From assembly GCF_021298855.1 (NCBI RefSeq), contig NZ_JAJTHI010000008.1, forward strand, positions 18,414 to 82,413: a stretch of 64,000 bases of DNA, in the 5' to 3' direction. Under the pieces are notes generated by a model. It was not told the origin of the DNA and did not search any database. It worked only from the letters and a program-made list of their open reading frames with translations. Source of the stretch: Gemmatimonas sp. (GTDB lineage: Bacteria > Gemmatimonadota > Gemmatimonadetes > Gemmatimonadales > Gemmatimonadaceae). Of the stretch, positions 7,968 through 19,254 are shown one piece after another (the stretch's first letter is position 1; every line of letters begins with the position of its first letter). The position numbers and the translations under genes were made by a program.

Positions 7968-8942
7968 TCACCGACCTGCGGTGTGTCGCGCAATGAAGTC
8001 CCGAGTGCGCGCCAGCGATTCCCGGGCTTCGGGAAGCACCGCGGCGAAGAACTGCCACACATGCGGCACACGGGGCCAGAGGGCACATTCCACCGGCACG
8101 CCCGCGTCGCGCGCGCGCTCGGCCACCCGCAGGGCATCATCGCGCAGGACCTCGTCGGCGCTGGCGTGCACCAGCAACGGGGGGAACCCGCGATAGTCGC
8201 CGTACAACGGCGAGACCGTGGGCGCACGCGGGTCGCCGCCGCCCACGTAGAAGCCGGCCGCACGGCGGATCGTTTCGCCGGCGAACATGGCACACCGCGC
8301 GCTGTTTTCGTTGAGCGACGCGCCGGTCGCCGCCATGTCCGTCCATGGACAGAAGGTGACCACGGCCGCCGGGAGCGGCTCGCCCGCGTCGCGGAGGGCC
8401 AGCACGAGGGCCAGGGCCAGCCCCCCACCGGCCGAGTCCCCGGCCACCACCAGTCGCTCGGGCGCCACACCCTGCTCGCGCTGCAGGAACCGGTAGGCCG
8501 ACAGCGCGTCGTCGAGGGCGGCGGGATGCGGATGTTCGGGGGCCAGTCGGTACCGCGGCACCCAGGCCTCGCCGCCCGTGCGCCGCACCAGGGACCCGAC
8601 AAGAGACCGATGGGTCTCGGGGGAGCAGGCGATGTAGCCACCACCGTGCAGATACAGCAGCGTGGGAGCGCCGGGGGCGGCAGCGGGCCAGACCAGATGC
8701 TCCCCCCCTGGCCACCCCCCTGTTGGGGGGCGCAGTGCGAGCCGCGCCCCGGTGGATCGCGCCATGAGCTGGCGGGGACCGCGGGGTTTGCCCATGTTGG
8801 CGCGCACCCACTGGGGATCGATGGGGCGCAACGCATGCGGGCGCATGCGTGCCGCCACCAGCCAGTGCACGACATGCGCCTGCCAGCTGGGGCGGCTGGC
8901 GGCCAGATACGGCCGCAGGGACTCAGCCACGACCCCACCCAC
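7968..8942 (-). CDS. Alpha/beta hydrolase of the hormone-sensitive-lipase family
   Basis: A 324-aa carboxylesterase-type hydrolase. It has the HSL oxyanion-hole motif HGGGY (near residue 99). The nucleophile elbow is GDSAGG (Ser near 168). The acid is in HASADEVLRDDA and the catalytic His in RVPHVW near the C-terminus. No signal peptide is evident, so it is probably cytosolic and hydrolyses small acyl esters or a similar substrate. It starts 24 bp after the stop of the LytTR response regulator on the same strand and is probably co-transcribed with it. The fold is secure; the substrate cannot be named. Confidence 0.85.
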   Translation of the reverse strand: MGGVVAESLRPYLAASRPSWQAHVVHWLVAARMRPHALRPIDPQWVRANMGKPRGPRQLMARSTGARLALRPPTGGWPGGEHLVWPAAAPGAPTLLYLHGGGYIACSPETHRSLVGSLVRRTGGEAWVPRYRLAPEHPHPAALDDALSAYRFLQREQGVAPERLVVAGDSAGGGLALALVLALRDAGEPLPAAVVTFCPWTDMAATGASLNENSARCAMFAGETIRRAAGFYVGGGDPRAPTVSPLYGDYRGFPPLLVHASADEVLRDDALRVAERARDAGVPVECALWPRVPHVWQFFAAVLPEARESLARTRDFIARHTAGR

Positions 8943-8966
8943 GTCGGAAGCGCATGCGCGACCCGC

Positions 8967-9830
8967 CTAGACGCCGACCTGCTTTTCCACCCGGTCGCGA
9001 TAGTGGCGACTGAGGCGCAACCGCGTCCCATCCTCGAGAATCACGACGTAGTCACCCGAGAACCACTGTTGCATTTCGCGCACCCGATTGAGGTTCACGA
9101 TGGTCGAGCGGTGAATGCGGGCGAAGAGTCGCGGGTCGAGCGTTTCCTCGAGATGCGAGATGCGCTCCCGGATGGTGTGCGCCGTTTTCCCCACATGCAG
9201 GCGGACGTAGTTGCGATCGGCCTCGATCCAGTCGATTTCCGTGGTCTTCACGAAGAACATGCGGCCGTCCTGCTTCACCAGAATCCGGCTGGCGTAGCTG
9301 CCACTCGGCGCGGCGGCTCCTGCCGCCGGAGGCGCCGCCGCCGCGCTGCTGCCACCGGCGCCCAGTGCCAGACCGGCGAGGGCCGCAGCCCCGTCACGTG
9401 CTTCGCCACCGCCGTCGGCAAGGCGCCGTACCGTTTCGAGCAGCTCGCCCAGCCGTTCGGCCGCCACGGCGTTCGCGCGCTGCTTGCGCGCCTTCTCGAA
9501 GGCCGCGCGGAAGCGATCGCCGTCCACTGGCTTGAGCACGTAATCCACCGCGTGCACATCGAACGCACGCTGCGCATGCTCATCATACGCCGTGACGAAC
9601 AGGACCATGGGGACCGGGCCACCCTCGATCTCCCGCAGCACGCCGAAGCCGTCGAGTCCGGGCATCTGCACATCGAGGCACACCAGATCCGGACGCAGCG
9701 CACGAATCATCTCGACCGCCTCGAGACCCGACTCGGCTTCGCCCACGATTTCCACGTCGCTTTCATTTTGCAGCAGGCGGCGTACGCGCTGGCGGGCCAG
9801 CGTTTCGTCATCCACAATCAGGACTCGCAC
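8967..9830 (-). CDS. LytTR-family response regulator
   Basis: A 287-aa two-component regulator. The receiver domain occupies residues 1-120 (VRVLIVDDETLARQRVRRLL at the start, phosphoacceptor Asp in LVCLDVQMPG near residue 52, switch and lysine region VLKPVD). A helical and Ala/Gly-rich linker follows. The C-terminal LytTR DNA-binding domain runs from about 180 to 285 (FFVKTTEIDWIEADRNYVRL, RIHRSTIVNLNRV, LEDGTRLRLSRHYRD). GTG 9830 is the start: GGAGAAGG sits just upstream and the receiver domain begins at once. The long upstream open frame is non-coding. A LytS-type kinase is divergently encoded 356 bp away and is its likely partner. Confidence 0.9.
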   Translation of the reverse strand: MRVLIVDDETLARQRVRRLLQNESDVEIVGEAESGLEAVEMIRALRPDLVCLDVQMPGLDGFGVLREIEGGPVPMVLFVTAYDEHAQRAFDVHAVDYVLKPVDGDRFRAAFEKARKQRANAVAAERLGELLETVRRLADGGGEARDGAAALAGLALGAGGSSAAAAPPAAGAAAPSGSYASRILVKQDGRMFFVKTTEIDWIEADRNYVRLHVGKTAHTIRERISHLEETLDPRLFARIHRSTIVNLNRVREMQQWFSGDYVVILEDGTRLRLSRHYRDRVEKQVGV

Positions 9831-10186
9831 TCGTGCCTTCTCCCCTCCCGTTGACGAACCGAAGCGCACCGGGCCATCACGTCGGGAGGCGCGACGTGAC
9901 GGTGACGCTTCGACGACCATACCGCAGTGAGACCGATTTCGGGATCGCCAGCGGATACCCAGACCGGGGACCAACACCAAATTGCGAAGCGCGGTTGCAC
10001 AGACGGTGGCCCCTGCTGTCCCGAACGGTTGCCCCAGACCCCGACGGAGGGAAGTGCCGCCTTGTTGCACGCGGTCCGCTGGTTCGCTGATACCCCGCTC
10101 CCGCTCCAGAGTTCGCCTGCGTGCCCGCGTGCTGTCCCGCCAGAGCGGATTCGTCCTGTCTCCCCTGAACGCGTCTTGTCTCACCC
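9831..10186. promoter_or_regulatory. Divergent intergenic region between the LytTR regulator and LytS kinase genes
   Basis: This 356-bp gap holds no convincing gene. It must contain promoters for both directions. The one clear element is an inverted repeat TCACGTCG - 7 bp - CGACGTGA at 9877-9899, 47 bp upstream of the regulator start. It could be an operator or a leader hairpin. No well-formed -35/-10 pair stands out. Confidence 0.5.
9877..9899. promoter_or_regulatory. Perfect 8-bp inverted repeat upstream of the LytTR regulator
   Basis: TCACGTCG and CGACGTGA are separated by seven bases (GGAGGCG). The placement just upstream of the regulator start suits an operator or a 5'-UTR stem-loop. 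LytTR domains usually bind direct repeats, so the link to this regulator is only a guess. Confidence 0.4.
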
Positions 10187-11332
10187 ATGACCAACTCGTC
10201 ACTTCCCCTCACCATCGCGGATGAGGGCGCACGGCTGCGGCGGCTCACCCGCGTGCTGTTTGCCGGCATCTGGGTGGTGCCCTCATCACTCGCCGCGCTG
10301 CAGCTCACCGTGGTGGGCGACACCTCCGGCGTCCACTACGGGATCGGCACGGCGCTGCTCTGGCAGGGCTCGGCGTGGATGTTGTGGGGACTCTGGTCGC
10401 AGCTGATCCTCACGCTCGTTGATCGCGTGCAGCTCGATACGGCCCGCGTCCTGCCGTGGCTGGCCCTGCACGCCGGGTTCACCGTGATGATCAGTGCGGC
10501 CAACGTGCTGGCCATTGCCTGGCTCGACCACGTGTTCGGCGCCGTCGGACAGGTCACGACCTACGCGTTCGCCCTGCGCGTGGTGATCGTGAATCATCTC
10601 GACATTCAGGTGGTGCTCTACTGGGCCGTGCTCGGGGCCGCGTACATGGTCGAGTTCGTGCGGCGGTATCGCGAGCGGGATCGCGCCGCCGCGGAGCTCG
10701 AGCAGAAGCTCGCGCGTACGCAGCTGGAGGCGCTGCGCATGCAGCTCAACCCGCACTTCCTCTTCAATGCCCTCAACTCGGTGGCCGAGCTGATGGAGAT
10801 GAACGTGAAGGAGGCGCAGCGCACCCTCATTCGCGTCAGCGATCTGCTGCGCCTCTCGCTGCGGTCGGCCGGGCAATCGCTCATTCCCGTCTGGCAGGAG
10901 ATCGAGCTGGTGGAGCTCTACCTGCAGATCGCCCGCGTACGCTACGGCCACGGGCTGGACGTGGACATCGACGTGGACCCCAATGCGGTCGATCTCATGG
11001 TGCCGAGTTTCCTGTTGCAGCCGATCGTGGAGAACGCCCTCAAGCACGGCCTGGCGCCGGGCCACCCCGATCAGTCGATCGCCGTGCGTCTGGCGCGCGT
11101 GGGTGGCAGTCTCGAGATCGTCGTGGAGGACAACGGCAAGGGACTCGACGGGCTGCTCACCACCAGCGGACGCTTTCTCGCGGCGGTGCCGTCGGTGGAC
11201 GGGTTGGGCATTGGGCTCACCAACACGCGCTCCCGTCTCGCCATGCTCTACGGCGACCGCTATGCCTTTCGCATGAGCAACCAGCCCAGCGGGGGGTGTC
11301 GGGTGGACATCCGCCTGCCGGTGCAGAACTGA
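10187..11332 (+). CDS. LytS/YpdA-type sensor histidine kinase
   Basis: A 381-aa membrane histidine kinase. Several hydrophobic segments fill residues about 20-165 (VLFAGIWVVPSSLAALQL, WLALHAGFTVMISAANVL, VVLYWAVLGAAYMVEFV). A coiled linker follows, then the His_kinase domain QLNPHFLFNALNS with the phosphoacceptor His near 190. The ATPase domain shows the N-box PIVENALKHGLAP, the G1 motif VVEDNGKGLDG and the G2 region GIGLTNTRSRLAMLYG. Such kinases sense envelope or metabolite signals and phosphorylate LytTR regulators. The regulator gene is divergent and adjacent, so the two probably form one two-component system. The input signal cannot be deduced. Confidence 0.9.
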   Translation: MTNSSLPLTIADEGARLRRLTRVLFAGIWVVPSSLAALQLTVVGDTSGVHYGIGTALLWQGSAWMLWGLWSQLILTLVDRVQLDTARVLPWLALHAGFTVMISAANVLAIAWLDHVFGAVGQVTTYAFALRVVIVNHLDIQVVLYWAVLGAAYMVEFVRRYRERDRAAAELEQKLARTQLEALRMQLNPHFLFNALNSVAELMEMNVKEAQRTLIRVSDLLRLSLRSAGQSLIPVWQEIELVELYLQIARVRYGHGLDVDIDVDPNAVDLMVPSFLLQPIVENALKHGLAPGHPDQSIAVRLARVGGSLEIVVEDNGKGLDGLLTTSGRFLAAVPSVDGLGIGLTNTRSRLAMLYGDRYAFRMSNQPSGGCRVDIRLPVQN

Positions 11333-11431
11333 ACAGGGGCCTGACGGCTGGGGCATGGCACGCTTGCCACCCGACGGGTTTCCACGGAGAATCCCTATCT
11401 CCACCGTTCTCCACCCTTTCGTACACTGCCC

Positions 11432-12184
11432 ATGACGACGGTTGCCCCCCCCATCCCCCGCACGCCCCTGCTGCTCGGCGCTCTGGTGCTGGCCGTGGGC
11501 ATGGCCGGCGCCGGTGCGTTGATTGGCACCGGCTTCGCCCGCATGCGCACCGCCGACCGCACCGTCGCGGTCAAGGGCGTCGCCGAGCGCGAGGCCAAGG
11601 CCGACCTCGCGATCTGGCCGCTGCGCCTGGTGGCCACCGACGATGACCTCGGGCGCGCGAACACCGCCCTCGAGCGCAACGTGCAGCAGGTGCGCGCCTT
11701 CCTGCGCGAGAACGGACTCGACTCCACCGCCGCGGAGATCACGGTGCAGGAGTTCCGGGTGGAAGACGCGCGCACCGTGGGCGGATATGCCAACACCGCC
11801 CGCTACATCATTCGTCAAACGCTGGTGGTGCGCTCGGCCGATGTCGACAAGGTGCAGGCCGCCAGCCAGCGGGTCCCGGAGCTGGTCCGCAACGGGGTGG
11901 TGCTGTCGAGCGGTCAGGAGTACGGGGGTGGCGGCCCCACCTTCGTCTTCACCGGCCTCAATACGCTCAAGCCGGCCATGATTGCCGAAGCCACGGCGCG
12001 CGCGCGCCAGGGCGCCGAGCAGTTCGCACGTGACGCCAACAGCACCCTCTCCGGCATCCGTACGGCCAGCCAAGGCGTGTTCGAGATCCTGCCGCGCGAT
12101 CAGGCGGCGGGAATCACCGAGGAGAGCCAGGTGCGCAAGCGCGTACGCGTGGTGACCACGGTGGTGTACGGGCTCGACGACTGA
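11432..12184 (+). CDS. SIMPL-domain protein (DUF541), membrane-anchored
   Basis: A 250-aa protein with an N-terminal hydrophobic helix (LLLGALVLAVGMAGAGALIG), probably an uncleaved signal anchor or signal peptide. The rest is a SIMPL/DUF541 domain: RTVAVKGVAEREAKADLAIW, then ALERNVQQVRAFLRENGLD, ITVQEFRVEDAR, and the C-terminal strand RKRVRVVTTVVYGL. SIMPL proteins lie in the periplasm or at the envelope and have no agreed biochemical role. It sits alone between the LytS kinase (same strand, 99 bp upstream) and the convergent acyl-CoA dehydrogenase. Confidence 0.8.
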   Translation: MTTVAPPIPRTPLLLGALVLAVGMAGAGALIGTGFARMRTADRTVAVKGVAEREAKADLAIWPLRLVATDDDLGRANTALERNVQQVRAFLRENGLDSTAAEITVQEFRVEDARTVGGYANTARYIIRQTLVVRSADVDKVQAASQRVPELVRNGVVLSSGQEYGGGGPTFVFTGLNTLKPAMIAEATARARQGAEQFARDANSTLSGIRTASQGVFEILPRDQAAGITEESQVRKRVRVVTTVVYGLDD

Positions 12185-12203
12185 GGCTCAGGCACGCCGC
12201 TCG

Positions 12204-13388
12204 TTACACGAACGCCGAGTGGCCGGTGATGGCGCGCCCCACGATCATGGTGTTGATCTCGTTCGACCCTTCGTAGCTGTAAATGGCCTCCGCGTCGGCA
12301 AACAGCCGTGCCACGTGGTACTCCAGCAGAATACCGTTGCCACCCAGCGCCTCCCGGGCCAGCGCCACCGTTTCCCGGCACCTGGCCGCGCAGAACTGCT
12401 TGGCCAGCGCCGAGTGTTCGTCGCGGGGGCCCAAACGGTCCTGCAACTCCGACGCCCGCAACGCCACGCCGATCATGGCCGTCACGTTGCCCAGCATCTT
12501 CACGAGCATCTGCTGCACCAGCTGGTAGGAGGCAATGGGACGACCGAACTGGGTGCGCTCGCCGGCGTACCGTAGCGCATGCTCGTAGGCGCCCATCGCA
12601 CACCCCACCGCCTGCCATGCCGTCCCGCAGCGCGCCGTGACGAGCACCCGCTGGGTGTCGGCAAACGACGTGGCACGCTGCAGGCGGTCGGCTTCCGCCA
12701 CCCGCAGGTCGCGCATGGTGATGAGGCCGTTGTGCACCGTGCGCTGCGCAATCTTGCCGCGCATGAGCTCCGCAGAGTAGCCCGGCAGTGCGGTGCGCAC
12801 GATGAACCCCTTCACCGTCTGGTCGGCTTCGTCGCGCGCCCAGATCACCACCACGTCGCACCAGGTGGCATTGCCGATCCACTTCTTCTGGCCGTTGAGC
12901 ACCCACGTGTCCCCATCGCGCCGACAGGTGGTCGTGAGTCCGCGCGCGACACCAGACCCGACATCGGGTTCGGTGAGCCCGAACGCTCCTACCAGATCCC
13001 ACCGTCGCAATGCCGGCAGCCACTCTTCCTGCTGCTCCGGTGACCCGCAGAGCGCGATGGCGTTCATGCAGAGCCCGGCATGCACGCCGAAGAAGGTGGC
13101 AAGTGACGGATCGACACGCGCAAACTCCATGCTGAGCAGCCCATCCGAGACGGTGGCCACGGGCGCATGCGCCGGCGTGTACCGATGCTGCAGCAGGTCC
13201 AGCGCCTTCATGCGCGCCACGAGGTAGTCGCGCGGAAACTCGCCCTTCTCCCACCAGGCGTTGGCCTGCGGCTCCCACTCCTCGGTCATGAACTGCCGCA
13301 GGGCGAGGCGCTCCGCGTTCACCGCGTCGGGCACCGTGGAAAACCAGTCGTAGAAGTCGCTGGTGGTGATGGCTGGGCGACGCGGCAT
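12204..13388 (-). CDS. Acyl-CoA dehydrogenase, glutaryl-CoA dehydrogenase-like
   Basis: A 394-aa FAD flavoprotein of the acyl-CoA dehydrogenase family. Motifs are FGLTEPDVGSGVARG (flavin contact), LNGQKKWIGNATWCDVVVIWAR (flavin and fold), RTQFGRPIASYQLVQ, ALGGNGILLEYHVARLFAD and SYEGSNEINTMIVGRAITG. Glu373 in YEG is at the catalytic-base position used by glutaryl-CoA dehydrogenase and short-chain enzymes. The early part (SDFYDWFSTVPDAVNAERL) also resembles the glutaryl-CoA group. GS replaces the more usual GSD in the flavin loop. Likely substrates are glutaryl-CoA or a related short acyl-CoA. No electron-transfer flavoprotein or pathway genes are adjacent, so the pathway is open. Confidence 0.85.
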   Translation of the reverse strand: MPRRPAITTSDFYDWFSTVPDAVNAERLALRQFMTEEWEPQANAWWEKGEFPRDYLVARMKALDLLQHRYTPAHAPVATVSDGLLSMEFARVDPSLATFFGVHAGLCMNAIALCGSPEQQEEWLPALRRWDLVGAFGLTEPDVGSGVARGLTTTCRRDGDTWVLNGQKKWIGNATWCDVVVIWARDEADQTVKGFIVRTALPGYSAELMRGKIAQRTVHNGLITMRDLRVAEADRLQRATSFADTQRVLVTARCGTAWQAVGCAMGAYEHALRYAGERTQFGRPIASYQLVQQMLVKMLGNVTAMIGVALRASELQDRLGPRDEHSALAKQFCAARCRETVALAREALGGNGILLEYHVARLFADAEAIYSYEGSNEINTMIVGRAITGHSAFV

Positions 13389-13487
13389 ACGGACTCGTGA
13401 CGAGTGGGAACGTGCGAGGGCGCCGGGTTGGACGCTCCGCGAGCGGGACCGAAGGCGCGTACTGGCCCCCGGCGATGGCCTCGGCAG

Positions 13488-13493
13488 TATAAT
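13488..13493 (+). promoter_or_regulatory. Possible -10 box (TATAAT) for the pseudouridine synthase gene
   Basis: A consensus TATAAT lies 44 bp upstream of the GTG start, an unusual match in this GC-rich DNA. No good -35 box is present 16-18 bp upstream, so the promoter call is tentative. Confidence 0.35.
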
Positions 13494-13537
13494 GCACGGG
13501 CCGCCCTCGATCCCCTGCCCTGCCTGCCGCTCCTCGC

Positions 13538-14275
13538 GTGTCCCTCGCCCGTTACCTCGCCCGTCTCGGCTACGGCCCCCGCAAGGCGTGCGAGCGCCTG
13601 ATTGCCGGTCAGCAGGTCCGTTCGGCCAGCGGGGCCGTCCTGCGCGACGGGGATCCGTTTGCCCACGATGACGTGCGCGTGGACGGTGCCCCGCTCGATC
13701 CCCCGCCCGGGGCCGTGGTCCTGCTGCACAAGCCCGTGGGCTACGTCTGCTCCACGCGCGATCGACCGCCGCTCGTGTACGACCTGGTGCCGCCGCGGTG
13801 GCTGGTGCGCACGCCCGTGCTGGCCACCGTGGGGCGGCTCGACGCGGACACGAGCGGCCTGCTGCTGCTCACCGACGATGGGCCACTCAATCACCAGCTC
13901 ACCTCACCCCGATGGCACCTGCCGAAGGGCTACGACGTGACGCTGGCCGACCCGCTGCGCGGGGACGAGGCCGAGCGCTTTGCCAGCGGGACGCTGCGGC
14001 TGCAGGGAGACGACGAGCCCGTGCGTGCGGCCATACTGACGGCGCACGACGGGGGACAGGTGCGCCTGACCATCAGTGAGGGTCGCTACCACCAGGTGCG
14101 ACGCATGTTCGCCGCCGTGGGCCACCACGTGACGGCCCTGCACCGCGCCACCTTCGGGCCGCTCGACCTGACCGGCGTGAACATCGGGAGCTGGCGGGTG
14201 CTTGCCGCCGACGAAGTCAGGGCACTGCGGGAGGCCGCGCAGTCGGCGGCCCGGGCGGCGAAGGGCGCGCGGTAG
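13538..14275 (+). CDS. RsuA/RluB-family rRNA pseudouridine synthase
   Basis: A 245-aa enzyme that isomerises a specific uridine in ribosomal RNA. An N-terminal S4-like RNA-binding segment (SLARYLARLGYGPRKACERLIAGQQV) is followed by the catalytic domain. This carries LLHKPVGYVCSTRD, the signature VGRLDADTSGLLLLTDDG with catalytic Asp102, and KGYDVTLADP, then SEGRYHQVRRMFAAVGHHV. The length and the RSA-type motif order fit the RsuA group that modifies 16S rRNA U516, but RluB/RluE-type targets cannot be excluded. It starts at GTG 13538. Its 3' end overlaps the 3' end of the convergent TlpA-like gene by 59 bp. Confidence 0.88.
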   Translation: MSLARYLARLGYGPRKACERLIAGQQVRSASGAVLRDGDPFAHDDVRVDGAPLDPPPGAVVLLHKPVGYVCSTRDRPPLVYDLVPPRWLVRTPVLATVGRLDADTSGLLLLTDDGPLNHQLTSPRWHLPKGYDVTLADPLRGDEAERFASGTLRLQGDDEPVRAAILTAHDGGQVRLTISEGRYHQVRRMFAAVGHHVTALHRATFGPLDLTGVNIGSWRVLAADEVRALREAAQSAARAAKGAR

Positions 14276-14876
14276 CCGGAAGGCGCTCTGCCAGGAGCCG
14301 CCTGATCGCCGGCCGCAGCGTAAGCGGGCCCACCGGCCCCATCACGGTATGGCGCACCACGCCCTGCCGGTCGACGAGAAAGCTCGTGGGATACCCGCGC
14401 ACGCCACCGAAGGCGGCGATGACCTCAGCGGTGACGATCGCCACCGGATAGCGGATGTCGCGCTCAGCCAGAAAGGCATCCACCGTCTGAGCCGGACCGC
14501 GATCCACCGACAGCCCCAGCACCACCAGGCCGTCGTCGGCGTAGGCGTTGGCCAATTGCTGCAGCGCCGGCATCTCCGCCCGACAGGGTGGGCACCAGGT
14601 CGCCCACACATTCACGAAGACGACCTGCCCGCGCAGGCTCTCGGCGGTGATCCGGTCGCCGCGCCGTGTGGTCACGGCGTAGTCCGGCTGCAGCGCGGCA
14701 CGCTGCCGCACCCCCATCAGCGCCTCCATGTGCGGCCAGCAGCGTGGCGCCGCCCACAGCAGGATGGCCGCGGTCACGAGATTGGGCAGCGTGAGCCAGC
14801 GGACCAGCCCCACGGGGATCCACGCCGGCGCCCAGGTCGGCACCCGGGACGGTCGTGGCTCGTGCTCCTCAGGCAC
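14217..14876 (-). CDS. TlpA-like membrane-anchored thioredoxin
   Basis: A 219-aa protein with an N-terminal membrane helix (LVRWLTLPNLVTAAILLWAA, residues about 21-40) and a periplasmic thioredoxin-like domain. VVFVNVWATWCPPCRAEMP carries the redox pair near Cys95 and Cys98, and GVRGYPTSFLVDRQG contains the cis-proline loop. TlpA/ResA-type proteins reduce disulfides in cytochrome c maturation or in envelope proteins. GTG 14876 overlaps the methyltransferase stop (14869-14871) by 8 bp, so translation is probably coupled. The C-terminal 59 bp overlap the convergent pseudouridine synthase gene and give a Pro/Ala-rich tail. The upstream open frame to 15068 is only the methyltransferase in another frame. 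Confidence 0.82.
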   Translation of the reverse strand: MPEEHEPRPSRVPTWAPAWIPVGLVRWLTLPNLVTAAILLWAAPRCWPHMEALMGVRQRAALQPDYAVTTRRGDRITAESLRGQVVFVNVWATWCPPCRAEMPALQQLANAYADDGLVVLGLSVDRGPAQTVDAFLAERDIRYPVAIVTAEVIAAFGGVRGYPTSFLVDRQGVVRHTVMGPVGPLTLRPAIRRLLAERLPATARPSPPGPPTARPPAVP

Positions 14877-16098
14877 GACGCACCCCGCCAATGACCTTGA
14901 ACCGGCGCCCGTCGTGCGCCGTGCGCACCTCGCCAAACACCTCGGCGATGAGGCGCTCATACGGCAGCGTGCGGTTGGCCACCAGATACAGGCGCCCGCC
15001 ACGATGCAGGTGCGCATGGGCCTGCTCGATGAACGCGCGCGGGATGGCCAGGTCGGTGCCCTTGCCAAGGTGAAACGGCGGATTGCTCACCACCACATCG
15101 AAGGCGCGCCCGGCGACGGCGCTGCACACGTCGCTGGCGCGCACGTCCACGTTGAGGCACTGCGCCATGCGGGCGGTGCGCTGTGCACAGCGGATGGCAT
15201 CGGCATCGGCGTCGAGCATGCACACCGAGCCGGCCGGGGTGAGGCGAGCAGCCACCACCCCGAGGATGCCGGCCCCACACCCCAGGTCGAGCACGGTCTC
15301 GCCATCGTCCACGCGCATGAGGTCGGCCAGCACGCGGGAAGCCTCGTCGAGATGCTCCCATGAAAACACGCCGGGGCGCGTGGCCAGGACGAACGCGGTG
15401 CCGCCCACCACCACCGGTTGTTCGAAGAACGTCTCGCAGTCGAGCCACGGTGTGGTCGCGAGCACGCCGTCCGCCGGCACGTCTGCCGTTTTCACCGCCA
15501 ACAGCAGCCGACAGCCACTGTGCTGGTTCTCGAGCCGCGCCGCCCCGAAAAGCTGCTCCAGCAGGCGCGCCGCCGGTTTGGCGCCTTCGTCATTCGCCCC
15601 CGCCAGCAGACACCGTCCCCCCACCGCAAGCGCACGGAAGGCTTCCACCACGGCCAACTGCACGCCCAGCTTGTCGGTGGGAATGCGAATGGTCACCAAC
15701 TCGCACGAGCCAGCCTCCACGTGCGGATTGACGCACGCCGTGTGGAACACGGCCGGCGGGCTCTGGCCATCGTGCGCGCCGGGCGAAGCGGAGGCGAGCA
15801 GCGACCGACGGGTGGCCTCGGCATTCGCCGCGTACCGGTCAACGGCGAGCGGCGCAAACCCCACGGCCTGTGCCACGGCGGGCACGAGCCCATTGCCGCT
15901 CCCCAGGTGGAGGGACAGTGCGCCGGCAGCCGACGGACGCCGGGTGGCCACCGCTTCGGCCAGCATGCCGGCGGGTGCGTCGGTACCGCCGTGGGCCAGG
16001 ACGCCCGGCTTGGAGGCCACGGCCACCACCGCGTCCATGACGGACACCCGCCCCACCTGCCACGTGTCGTAGGCGGAGATTCCGCTGCGCATGGTCAT
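14869..16098 (-). CDS. Class I SAM methyltransferase, RsmC-like
   Basis: A 409-aa two-part protein. The N-terminal half is a degenerate Rossmann-like domain (SLHLGSGNGLVPAVAQAVGF). The C-terminal half is an active-looking methyltransferase: GETVLDLGCGAGILGVVAA binds SAM, CMLDADADAIRCA is the acidic strand, and VVSNPPFHLGKGTDLAIPRA is the NPPF motif used by N6/N2-purine methyltransferases. This tandem layout is that of RsmC/RlmG, which methylate guanosine N2 in 16S or 23S rRNA. Which rRNA is modified cannot be read from sequence. It lies between the pullulanase gene (52 bp upstream, same strand) and the TlpA-like gene (8-bp overlap). Confidence 0.82.
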   Translation of the reverse strand: MTMRSGISAYDTWQVGRVSVMDAVVAVASKPGVLAHGGTDAPAGMLAEAVATRRPSAAGALSLHLGSGNGLVPAVAQAVGFAPLAVDRYAANAEATRRSLLASASPGAHDGQSPPAVFHTACVNPHVEAGSCELVTIRIPTDKLGVQLAVVEAFRALAVGGRCLLAGANDEGAKPAARLLEQLFGAARLENQHSGCRLLLAVKTADVPADGVLATTPWLDCETFFEQPVVVGGTAFVLATRPGVFSWEHLDEASRVLADLMRVDDGETVLDLGCGAGILGVVAARLTPAGSVCMLDADADAIRCAQRTARMAQCLNVDVRASDVCSAVAGRAFDVVVSNPPFHLGKGTDLAIPRAFIEQAHAHLHRGGRLYLVANRTLPYERLIAEVFGEVRTAHDGRRFKVIGGVRRA

Positions 16099-16150
16099 GG
16101 GCGCAAGCTACTGCGTGGTGTGACCGGCGAAACGCCCAGCCGGCGCCGCA

Positions 16151-18892
<2,742 letters not shown>

Positions 18893-18904
18893 GCAGTGAG
18901 CCTA

Positions 18905-18940
18905 ACGCAAAGGGCCCCGGAATGTCCGAGGCCCTTGCGT
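18905..18940 (-). terminator. Stem-loop downstream of tRNA-Ile
   Basis: ACGCAA(A)GGGCC pairs with GGCCCTTGCGT, 11 pairs with one bulged A, between the tRNA-Ile gene and the pullulanase start. There is no U-run, so it is either a weak intrinsic terminator or a processing structure for the tRNA transcript. Confidence 0.5.
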
Positions 18941-18968
18941 ACATGTGCGAAATGCGATGAACCGACAG

Positions 18969-19042
<74 letters not shown>

Positions 19043-19087
19043 GGTGCCAGGCGCCCGAACCGGGCCACCAATCCACCAGAGCCGCAT

Positions 19088-19116
19088 AATGTATCCTCTG
19101 GCGATCCTCGAGTAAA
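19088..19116 (-). promoter_or_regulatory. Candidate promoter of tRNA-Ile
   Basis: Read on the minus strand, TTTACT (19116-19111) and TACATT (19093-19088) are separated by exactly 17 bp. They lie about 46 bp before the mature tRNA 5' end, a normal distance for a tRNA leader. Confidence 0.45.
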
Positions 19117-19189
19117 GGGAGCCGCCCGCTTTTCCTCACGATCCCTGCGGCGGACGCTCGGCCAGCGCCACGCCTCGGCCAAACGCACA

Positions 19190-19213
19190 ACGGGCGACCG
19201 GTAGGTCGCCCGT
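19190..19213 (-). terminator. Hairpin terminator after the acidic-protein gene
   Basis: ACGGGCGACC - GGTA - GGTCGCCCGT is a perfect 10-bp stem with a 4-nt loop, 41 bp beyond the stop of the 102-aa acidic gene. A T-run is poor, as for most hairpins in this GC-rich DNA. Confidence 0.6.
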
Positions 19214-19254
19214 CTTCCGTCCGCCTGCTCCCGTGCGGGAGGCCAGCGGACTGA

